The notes under the pieces were generated by a model, which was not told the origin of the DNA, ran no database searches, and saw only the letters and a list, made by a program, of their open reading frames with translations. The position numbers were made by a program, and so were the translations under genes. This document shows, piece by piece, positions 11,938 to 49,685 of a DNA stretch of 64,000 nt; position 1 is the first letter of the stretch, and every line of letters begins with the position of its first letter. Source of the DNA: Spinacia oleracea (lineage: Eukaryota; Streptophyta; Magnoliopsida; Caryophyllales; Amaranthaceae); contig NC_079490.1 of NCBI RefSeq assembly GCF_020520425.1, positions 1,054,001 to 1,118,000 on the forward strand. The letters run 5' to 3'.

Positions 11938-13391
11938 TACAAGAAGAGTGAATAGATGATGAGATTACAGGAGTTCAAGACTAGCACTATAAAGCTAGTG
12001 AATTTTTTTGTTTTTATCAGCAATAATAGTAAGACATGGAAGTTTGAAGTCAACTAAGTCAATGATCTGGTTTTGTTTGTTTTATTAATGAGAACTGATT
12101 AAGAAATGTCAGAGGACACAAAAGTTGACCAAATCTGTTTGAATTATAGCTGTTTTCACATTCTGTTTGTTTTGACGGAAAACATTTTCCATATTTTGGT
12201 TTGTTAAGGGATGAAGATTTTTTTTCCATATCTGAAAAGTAGATTTTCAATGGTGGAAAACTTTAGTGTTAGTCTATCAAGGACCTTCTAGTTCGTTCTC
12301 TGCGTAACATAATATACGAGAAAATGTAACTTGTGGTCCTTTGTGGCCCGGCTGCTGTCCAATTTGGCCATTGCGTACTAGTCAATTGTAATAATACATG
12401 TGATAGTTGAACTTTCTCTTTTGTTATACACTTTCATGAAGTGTTATTTGATATGACTGTATGAGGGATAAGGTAATTAGTCCTGGAAAAATGATTGGTT
12501 TATACTTTATACATTACCTGTTATATTTGTCGAATTGCAGTACGGTCTAAAATGGTGTCCTTACCTCTCTCATAGAAGGATCTATATTTAGTTTGCTGGT
12601 TTATTTTATCAGAAGCTGACTGGAAAGTTCTTATAAAACTAGCTAGTGTCTAATAAGACCTTTCTACCACCACCAACGCGGTGTAAAGAAAATGCAACTT
12701 GTATCGAAACTACAGTAAAAAAATAATCGATAATGCAACTTGTGGCTAATTAAGTATTACTACTATAGTAGTCAGTACTCAGTAGTAGTGATAATGCACT
12801 TATTGAACTTTCTTCTCAAGTTGTACATTTTAAAATAGAATTGGAACATGTGATGCATGACGCGTTCTTCTAACCTTTAGTGTTGATTAATCCTTTGATT
12901 CAGATCATGCCAATGCGGAGATTACCAGACTGCAGTTTTCTGTTCCATACTTCTATATGAAGCAGAGAGCAGTACCCATATTTCCTCAGAAGAACCTTCA
13001 TGTCAGCATAGCTTCGTTGCGTTGAAAAATTTCTCTCGCTCGTAATGTAAGTCTTATAGATTGAATTTTCTTTCATAATTTACTTGGTATTCTGATCATA
13101 GATAGGGAAATTAGTTATGGCAAAACATGAAAAGATAACTTTCATGCATACATTAGAACTACAACGGGTTATTGGGAGGGTCGGGTCAGGGTCAGGGTCG
13201 GTGCTGGTCAAAAGAGGGTCGGGTAATGAAAATGGTCAAATTTAGCTGGTCAATAATGGAAAGTCAAGGCGGGTCACGGGTCAATAATGGCAAGTCAAAT
13301 GTTTGAAATGACTTTCTAGTAGTTGGAGAACATACAAGAAATTACTTCAGAATTTCTTATAGGGTGTACGTGACTATAAGGTTATGTTATA

Positions 13392-13720
13392 CTTTCTCTG
13401 TCCCTTAAAGATTGCCCCATTTTCTGTTTTTGGTTGTCCCTTAAATATTGCCCCACTGTCTCTTTTAGGCCGTCCCTAAGGTTGTCCCACTGTCTCTTTT
13501 AGGCCGTCCCTTAAAGATTGCCCCATTTTCTGTTTTAGGTTGTTCCTTGAAGATTGTCCCACTGCCTCTTTTAGGCCATCCCTTAAAAGTTTCCCCATTT
13601 ACCTCTTTTGTTGATTGGGTTGTCCTTGGCTCCTAATATCCCCTTTCAACTAGCTACTCGCTCAATACAACTCTTAACAAAGTGAAAAAAAAAGATGGTG
13701 CAAATGTGCAATAGGGAAAG
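13392..13720. mobile_element. Stowaway-like MITE with an internally repeated arm
   Basis: The ends CTTTCTCTGTCCC and GCAATAGGGAAAG are imperfect inverted repeats flanked by TA, as in Stowaway (Tc1/mariner-derived) MITEs. The left arm is amplified: a unit of the type CCCTTAAAGATTGCCCC recurs several times between about 13,400 and 13,600. Confidence 0.55.
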
Positions 13721-14123
13721 TATGATTTGGCCTTTTTTTTTGAGATGCATATAAGCTTTCAAGAGACTACCACTCCCTCTAGCTTGTGGCCTATATGGTT
13801 TAGCTTTTTCCCCTCCCCTTTAATCCATTATGTATTAGATTATTTGTTCTTATCATATGTAAGTGTAACTCTTACTAAAAAGATGCAAGATTTGACCAAT
13901 TTTGCAATTACCAACAACTGATCTTCCGAATCAGTTACGGTTTTAGTGTAATTTAAACTCGTAACATGTTATGTACGATTCAGAAATGTGACAACGTTTT
14001 ATAAATATCCTAAAACAGTGTTCGGTTAGAAAGTGTATTTTAATTCTTCAAGTACATTGCACAGAACGAAAATCTGTTTTCTGAACTACTATGTGATTTT
14101 TCTGGCTTGCAGAGTACGGAATA

Positions 14124-14431
14124 CTACTTCTGTTGCAAAATGATCTTTACATTAATATTTGTACAAATATTAAGAAAAAAGAGGGAGAGAGTGTAAAAAT
14201 GTGGTTGGATACAATTAAATATGGATAAAGTAAGATAGAATGTATAAAAATGTGGGTATGTGTAAGAAAAGTCAATAAAAGTAAGAGAAAGTGAGTGGAA
14301 GGTTATAAATATTGTGGGGCTAAGGAGGGTAACATAGTAAATGTTAATGTCCAAAAATAGAATAAGGACAATGTAAAGGACATTATGAGACTAAAACGAA
14401 AAGTGTAAAGATCATTTTAAAACGGATGTAG
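14124..14431. mobile_element. Stowaway MITE
   Basis: A 308-bp element whose ends pair as inverted repeats of about 30 bases (left CTACTTCTGTTGC, right complement CTACATCCGTTTT, both followed by AAATGATCTTTAC) is flanked by TA target duplications. It has no coding capacity; the open frame across it is a by-product. Confidence 0.75.
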
Positions 14432-16059
14432 TATGTCGTACTTTGTTTTCCAATATGGAAGATGGTGCCTATACAACGAGTTAATGAGTCAACGAAGGAC
14501 CAGGTGCTTTGTTTTAGTTGACTACTTTTCATAGAGAAACTTCATACCAGTTTCATGATCATAATGCTTGTTCTAGTTGAGGAGCAATTTCGTTTCATGG
14601 TCTTCTGTCCTCTAAAAGTCAACTATTGGTGCGTTGACTAAATTAGGAATTTTGACTTGTTTGAGTAATCAATACTTCAATATCATCACTATTTTTATGT
14701 TCAATGTATACTGTTTTTGAATTTTGATGCTTAAATGAATTGCTGGTGTTTTCTTGTACTTGAGTGGGGAATTCTGTATTTAGAATTAATTAGTACTTTG
14801 TTTGTTCCTTTTTAATTTTCGTTTTAGCATTTGCACAAAAGTTAAGGCAGGGGACTAGATGTTTTAATTGTCTTATAACTCGGGTGGAAACTAGATGACA
14901 CTGGGTCAGCCTGGGCCGGGCCAAGGCACAGTACATGCACAGAAAAAGCAAGGCCCCCCTCCAAAAAAAGCGAGGCACATTACAGTACATGCACAATACC
15001 ACGTGAGCATGAAGCCGTGAGATGTGTATGGACCTCAATTTCATGGAAAAAGCATGACAAAATACGGCACGACAAAGCACGTTAAATTGAGTGAAATAAG
15101 GGTAAGACATGAGTCATGACGGCCCGGACGACATCCGACACATGAGTTTGGGTCGTGTCTGGATCACATTTTTTGAATTTCCAGTCCGGTCCGTCACGTA
15201 ACAAGTGGACTTGGTGTCGGTTGAACCTATTTAGGCCCAAGTCCGTGGGCTCGATATGAAGCACGGCCTGACCGTGTCCATCTTTACCTATTGTCAACTG
15301 TAGTGCTGAAAGTGTTGACCAATCTCACTCGTTGGTTCATTGCAAATGCAAAGCATGTAATATTAAGCCACACAAATTTGAAGAGGCCGCACATGAAAAA
15401 CAAAGCCCACTAAAGCACTCACAATTTTGCAAATTTATGTTCAGCCCATTGTCACATCTTGGCCCAGTAATTACAATTTACAAATCATAATCAACCTATT
15501 AAATAATCCCTCATATAGCCAAATTAAATTTGGTAAATTTCTATTGGATTAGGATTTTCAAATTTCAGATGGTATACCGTATCTTATTTAAAATATTATC
15601 ATAGGTTTATTGTACATTTGAGCGTTACAAACACTTAGAATTGCGTGATTGTGTGTTGTTAGTTCAAGTACATCTACATGCACAACGACTTGCTAGTGTG
15701 TAGTAATATGCCACTTTGTTGCGCCTTAATTTGGTACATTAGTGATATTCACACTCTTATCATGCATCGGATGTTAAGCAATACTATAATTTTCAGTTTT
15801 CTATCCTTTATTTTTCATTTTGTTAAGATATTCATTTTGTTATTAGCATTTCAATAAATACCGTAATTCGTAACTAGAAAAAGAAAAGGCTAGCGAGAAT
15901 GAACTCTTGAATCCGCTATTTCAAGGAAGAAAAAGCGGAATCTTGTATCCGCTTTCTAAGACAAGGATTCACACAATTAATACCACTTTGTAAGAGAAGT
16001 GCCCAAAACTCTCTTCAAAACCGCCAACAACATTTTCTGAAAACTCCAAAATAAACAAA

Positions 16060-22174
<6,115 letters not shown>

Positions 22175-24364
22175 AACATTTCCTGTACCGTTTAGGCTTC
22201 TATAGAACTTTTGCATCTTAGTTTTATTTCACTCCCTTTTTCTTAGGCTACCGAACTTGTTCAAATGTTAACTTTTGCAAGGACTTGGTTGAAATGAATT
22301 ACCCATTTCTGACTGTAGATCAAGCTTAGGAATGCCTTCTCTCAAGGGAAAATTGTTACGGAGTATTTATCTAAGAGAACACAATGGTCAAAAGAACGGT
22401 ATTGTGCTAGTCTAAATTCTGCAGTGTCTTCTATAATATGACCTGCAACTGCAAGATAATCTGTCACTCATTGTGCTTTGTGGTAAACATGTTGCATGTT
22501 ATTGATGTCACAATACTCCGTCAGACAGGCGTCTGTTGCCTTCAATTAGCTACTAGGTCGTCCTTGAGTTGGGAAATGCCCGTGCAACGTCCGACTATGG
22601 TGATGCAGAGGAGGATTTTGAGTTAAATTTTTTCCTCTAAGTATGTTTTTGGTCCATTAATTAATTAATTATTACTACCTTTATTTGGGAGCAGGATCTG
22701 GTGGATGGTCATCATAGTGTCTATTATTGGAAGTTAAGCTTAGTTAGGGTTCTTGAGTGGAGTCTCTAACTTCTGGTTAAAAAAAGGAAATAGTCTTATT
22801 TTAGCATTACTTCTGCAGCTAAGTGATTCCTGCTGTTTTCTGTCTTTTCTTCAAGTGTCATGATTTCCAACATTGATCTGATGGGGTGAGTTGACATAAA
22901 GATAAAAACAAATTACGTATTAATATAGTGATTAAGTTCCAGCACCAACTTCTACTTATTTTCTACTTATTTGATAAATATGTCATTGTTGTCATTTGTT
23001 TTACCTTTTCTGCTAAGTGATTGTTGTCATTGTGATTTGTGAGGCAATACTTGTTGGTTAATTATTGGTTTTCGTAATATATTCTCTCCTTTCGAATTGA
23101 TTGTCATGCTGATAGTGTAACTTATTATATTAATATGGCAAACTAGCTACTTAATCCGGAGTTCCGGACAGAGGTAGTAGTGGGTGATCACAATATAAAA
23201 ACTCAATAAACTATGTGTTTTTAGCATGTTTTCTTTCTTGATTAATTAATTTTGTTGGAGTTTGGTCTTCTCATATTTTAGTGGGTGATTAGCACATGCT
23301 TCATCATTGTAATAATTTAACTACTGTTTCATATCTTTTGATTACTGTTTTTAATGCGTTTTAAGGTGCTCCATTTCCAACTAGGATTAGTGTGGAACCC
23401 ATTGTAAAATATAATAATACTCAAAGTTAAAACAAAGATTTATATGTATACTGTATACACATTTCACAGACAAAGCTCTTTTTAATAAAAAGATGATTTG
23501 AGTTCTAGAACTTTGACCAAGTCTCTTTGTAAAGGTGACTTCCAAACACATGTTAAGGTAAAATGTAGGAACAGTTTTATTTTTTAACTTTTTTTCCCTC
23601 TCTTTTTCTAGGAGAGTGTATTGAGAATATCAGTTATTAAATTTTAAAAATACGAGGACATTTTTTTATTTCCAGTTTGTTTGAACAAATAATATGTGTG
23701 AAACATCTCCGTGCTGTTGGTATATAAGTTCTTTTATCAGATAAAAAGATCTGAAGGTGAATAATATGTTTCTTTTTCTGTCTTTTTTTTTTAGAACCAC
23801 GAGGACACCACTTGCTAAACTAGAAACATTTACACTTACGAAACATCTGAAGTTGGGAGGACGTAAACAAGTCTCAGACTAAGTTCTTTTACCAGATACA
23901 CTTAGGAAACAAGAGTCCGCTTTCTTTCTTTTTTTTCTCCCAAAAATGCCCTCCTATTTTTTCTAGAAACAAAAAAACGCTACCAGATATGTCGGTAATT
24001 ACATCAAATTTTGGGGGTTTGCAATTATGCCTAATAATGTATGAAAAGGTACAAGTGTACAACAGTAAGGGGGGCCAAATACGTAAAGGCAAAGGGCCCC
24101 TTACAACAGAAATAGAGCAGAAATAAGGTGAAATTTATGTTACTTCTTAAGTTTGTTATAAAGATGTAATGGAGTATGCATTTTTAGTGCTAGTAGCCTT
24201 GAAAGTAGCACTTGTTGTAACTTGTTCTTTTCCTGTACAAAAAGGAACTCGTTTTTTACCTTTTTATTGGCTATATGTTCTACTGCATGCATATATTTGT
24301 ATGAGAAGACAGCATTAGTAAGTGAATGAGACATTCACATAGTTAAGTGAGTAACACACTTAGC
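22175..24364. other. Spacer between beta-glucosidase genes 1 and 2
   Basis: This 2.2 kb holds the 3' flank of gene 1 and the promoter side of gene 2. I see no gene, no transposon with clear ends and no RNA gene. It is AT-rich single-copy-looking sequence. Confidence 0.5.
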
Positions 24365-30133
<5,769 letters not shown>

Positions 30134-30344
30134 TAATGTCCTTTGAGTAATAAGTAAATAAACTATGAATTCATACTCATGTTATATATTGTAATACATG
30201 TGAACTTGGTGATATGACTCCCATGAGTTTGTATGGAGTGGATTATATTTGCTCCTAATGAATATTGAAGTGTTCTTTCTTTTCTATTGGATTGAATGAC
30301 TCTTGGTGAATATTGTTGCACATTTGAATTTGACCAAGCCTTAT

Positions 30345-30830
30345 ATGAGGTTTTATGGTTCTAAACTACCTTATATGATCGCCAGATACATCTCCTAAAA
30401 TTTTGGAGTGTTCGAGACCGGGTCCTGAGATCTGCAAATTTAGTGAAAAATTGTGTATTATCGACTTATAGCCTTCATTTTTTGATAATTTAAATTTTTT
30501 CGAACCTAGGATGATTAATGGTCCTGATACTTTATATATATCCAATGGGATCTCGGGAGACATATTGGGTGGTTAGAACCATATATTTTGGCTCTCAAAT
30601 GTACATTTTGGTTGATTTTTCTTTAAAACTCATGTTGTAGAATCAAGGTCATTCTGTACATTTAACCGCTCAACTAATGAGATTTTACAAACTAAATATG
30701 TTTGGATAATCATTTATTTTGGCCCTTAAACGTACATTTTGGTTAAATTTTTTTTTAAAAAAATTCATGTTGTATAATAAAAGTCATTCTGTACCTTTAA
30801 CTACTCAACTAGTGAGATTTTACCCATTCC
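30345..30830. repeat. Unclassified dispersed repeat, downstream of gene 2
   Basis: This is related to the repeat in intron 12 of gene 1 but mainly in the opposite orientation: the elements CGAGACCGGGTCCTGAGA, GGTTAGAACCAT and TGTACATTTTGGTTGA match the complement of that unit. The last part is partly duplicated. Confidence 0.6.
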
Positions 30831-32251
30831 TAAAATGTCAAAAACGAAAAAAAATGATCCTTTTAATTTGGGCTAGACATTATACATAAAGCCCATAACA
30901 ACATGAGCTGCCATATACAATTATTGGCCCACAAAAGGCCTAAAGATTCACCGGAATACTCATATATTTGTCGCCGACGCCGGAGATGATACCGGAAAAT
31001 TCCTACTTCCTCTCCGACGTCAGTTACCCGCCGGAACCTCTGAATCGCATCGGAAAGCTTTAAAAGTAATTTAATCTCAGATGTGGAGTTGTCGAAACCC
31101 TTGATTTCTAGCAATGATCAGGTAATTAAGCTGCAATTTATAATTTTCTGTCACTCAATTTTGGATTTTTAGGGCAATTTTACCAATTTCTCGCAGAAAT
31201 TGATGAACGAACATCAAGATACCATACTTTCGTGAATTTTCTCTCTCCTTGATCATGAATTGTAGTTAGTAATTTTCTTGTAGTGTGTTACTTTCAGTTG
31301 ATTTTCATATTACATCATTTTTCATCTTCAATTTTTGTTCATAATCTGTTCTGAAGCAATGAAGTCATAAACCTAGAATTTTAAATTGTTATGTGGGACA
31401 ATCAGTCAATCACTTGTAATTTGTGCTTATTTGATTTCTGTATAATTAGGTTACTATTTGGGGTTTTACATGTAACTTTGTTGATAAGCTTTGACAATTT
31501 TAGTTCTGCAGCTAAAAATTTCGAAAATTTTGGATACAGATACATTTTATGAAGCGAAAACTTAAGAAATTTAGATAATTTGCTGAAGGTTTACTGTGGT
31601 GGTGATCCACTGATCTTATACTCTGTAAGACACTCTGCTATTATCTTGTTAAACCAAAACCCTTTTATAATGTACAATGAGCACAAAGACAGAAGCATAC
31701 ATTATTATAAGTCTACTCTAGAAATCTGAACACCCTTTCTATACTACAACTAAAATTTGGTTACAATAATATAATAAAATTATCAAAGGTTATCAACAAA
31801 GTCACATTAATATAATAGACGCTATGTTGCTAAAGATCAAGCAGTAATTGCATTAGTATTATGAAGTGACGAATAACATCACCTTTGTACTCAAAAGTGG
31901 CGAATAACGTTGTCTTTGTATCCTAAAGTGATAAGAGTGATGTTGCAGTGTTTTTTTTGGGTGTATTGAGACTTTGAGAGTTGCTTAGATCAATGATGTG
32001 GACGAGATTCGCAAGTAATATTGTATTGGTATGACCGGAAAATGGCGAGTGTGCATTTTGTATGAAAACGTTCATGTTTATTCGGCAAAACCATAACAGT
32101 GTTGTGTTCATATGTTGTATATTTCAGCTCTCTTCCTATAATAGACCTTTGGAGTTTACTTATGGAAAAGCTATTTTACGACTTTGTTACACCAGAATTT
32201 GCTGCGATTGTGGACCTAAGTAACTTATGATTACTCCTATTATCTTTTGTA

Positions 32252-32371
32252 GGCATTGATAAGGTCAACAATGGAACGTTGTCATTTGAGAAAGCATTAT
32301 CTGATAAGATGAGGATACAATACTACCATAAGCCCATGACCATCTTGCACAACTTGCAACTTGCAATCAGG
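32252..32371 (+). pseudogene. Orphan beta-glucosidase exon 12 relic
   Basis: A lone segment preceded by an acceptor-like TTTTGTAG reads GIDKVNNGTLSFEKALSDKM and then RIQYYHKPM...LQLAIR, clearly homologous to exon 12 of the three intact genes (for example [20 protein letters not shown] in gene 2). It is followed by AGGT at the expected donor position but is about 11 bases longer than the 109-bp functional exon. No other exon is found nearby, so it is the remains of a fourth gene copy. Confidence 0.85.
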
Positions 32372-33268
32372 TGGTTTTTCTTACTGTTTCTTCCTTTTAA
32401 GCACGACTTCCATTTTTTTTCTTAAATCAATGATAGTTCCTGGGAACTAAAGTCTTCTTTATGTACCCACCCAGTAGATTATGGAACTGCTTTTATAGTT
32501 GCTAACTTGCCATTACTGTGATGGAATCATTATGTTTGAATTCATCGGAAGCAACCTCGGTCTTGTACTCTGTAATCTGTATTTTCTAATAGGTAGTTTA
32601 GGTAGGCTTCCGGTTAAGTAATTACGCGTGTGTTGGATTCGTTTTGGGTCGACTATTGGGGCAAGTGTATCGTTGCTTCTAATGGGTTTTATTAGATTTC
32701 ATGTTTTTTTTCTGCAGCTTCATTAGAGTATACAGTACGCCAAAGAGGCAAAGTTTATTATTTAATCAAACGAATCTGACTACTCGATGTGATAAGCCTA
32801 GCATACCAGTGTTATAATTTCAATGAAGCTTGACTCTGGCATATATGCCAAAATAAAACTTTGGTGTGCTCAAACATAATCTGTGAGTCACCAATGTATT
32901 ATTCAATGAGATTTGTAGCTTTATTCTATTTTACAAATGGGCCCAAGAATGGCTACAAGTAATAGCGTACGATGCAAGATGCAACATTTGGACTAAGGCT
33001 ATATAGTTTTTTTATAATAAGGTAAGATGAAGTGTCCTACCAGGCTGGAACCCCTCTCGGGTCAACCCGGTCTGGATCAGTGGGCCAGACACTTTGAGAG
33101 TGGGGCCCCCAATCCTTTAGTTGGAAAGTGGAATCCTTTCCATTAGGGAACATTGGTATAGAGTACGGTGCAAGATTGCAACATTTGAACCGGGCTATAT
33201 AGTGTTTGATAAACTCTATGAATCACTCCTCAGACATAAAGAAGAACAACAAAAGAGGAGACAGTTTA

Positions 33269-48962
<15,694 letters not shown>

Positions 48963-49685
48963 GTTCATCTGATTTTCTATATGTATTTCAGACATGCATT
49001 ATCCCCTAGTTGTGTATTTTGTTTTGCCACTCTTTAGATGTCTTACTCAAACAGTCAGAATCTTATAAACTGGCAATTTGTACCAAACTTCCAAGATTTC
49101 TGCTACTGAATGTACTCTTGCCTGATAATCTGACGGCATGTATTACAAGAAAAACCAATTCTTACTAATGAATTAGTATGAGTTGAATGAGCTTGTTCAT
49201 GGGACTTCACGTATTTTTTAAGGTCAATAAAAATAAGGAAAAATTAATTCTAAAAATACAACATTTAAAATACAGCATGTTGTGAATTTATTACTTATTG
49301 TAGCTAGTCATTGTAGAAGGGAGCCCTCTAAAAGAAGATAGGTCCAATATGTTATTCTTAGTTAAACGAAAAGTACCTTTTTAAGCAGACCGCTTAAAGG
49401 TTGTATCTTTAGAATCAATTTTCCCTACAAATAATGGAGAACCATTGTTGCATCATTGGAGAAGTGCAAAAACTCAAAGAAACAACCTCTGCATCTCTAC
49501 AAAATAAAAAAAACTCAGGGCTATTCAGTTCGACTGATGGTCATTATTACAAACAACAAGATACAAAACAAGCCTAAAAGCACAAAAGATTTTAAATCAC
49601 ATTATTACAAACAACAAGATACAAAACAAGCCTAAAAGCACAAAAGATTTTAAATCACATGATATTCATATAACACCCAATATCT
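48963..49685. other. Convergent 3' flanks of beta-glucosidase gene 3 and the ART-hemopexin gene
   Basis: The two genes converge here. A tandem duplication (49543-49658) lies just beyond the stop codon of the ART-hemopexin gene. Nothing else is recognised. Confidence 0.6.
49543..49658. repeat. 58-bp perfect tandem duplication
   Basis: A 58-bp unit starting ATTATTACAAACAACAAG occurs twice in a row (49543-49600 and 49601-49658) with no difference. It lies in the probable 3' untranslated region of the minus-strand gene that ends at 49686. Confidence 0.95.

Larger units (their letters stand above)
11938..16059. other. Spacer between the receptor kinase array and the beta-glucosidase array
   Basis: Bases up to about 13,140 are a diverged copy of the receptor kinase upstream region. 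Beyond that lie a patch of GGGTC-type repeats (about 13,160-13,270), two Stowaway-like MITEs (13392-13720 and 14124-14431) and a GC-rich repeat with GGGCCGGGCC motifs (about 14,885-15,290). No gene is recognised. Near 15,932-15,955, about 105 bases before the beta-glucosidase start codon, an 8-base inverted repeat (AAAGCGGA / TCCGCTTT) surrounds an 8-base loop. Confidence 0.6.
30134..33268. other. Spacer between beta-glucosidase genes 2 and 3
   Basis: This 3.1 kb contains a copy of the unclassified dispersed repeat (30345-30830), a GC-richer patch near 30,950-31,060 that looks like a 5' leader but has only a very short frame, and an orphan beta-glucosidase exon (32252-32371). A GC-rich patch around 33,020-33,120 is of unknown nature. 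No complete gene is seen. Confidence 0.6.

Noticed and set aside
30863-31114. Possible small gene or first exon in a GC-richer patch between beta-glucosidase genes 2 and 3
   Set aside because: Only a frame of about 25 codons on the plus strand and a featureless one on the minus strand; no following exon recognised. It may be a leader or relic.
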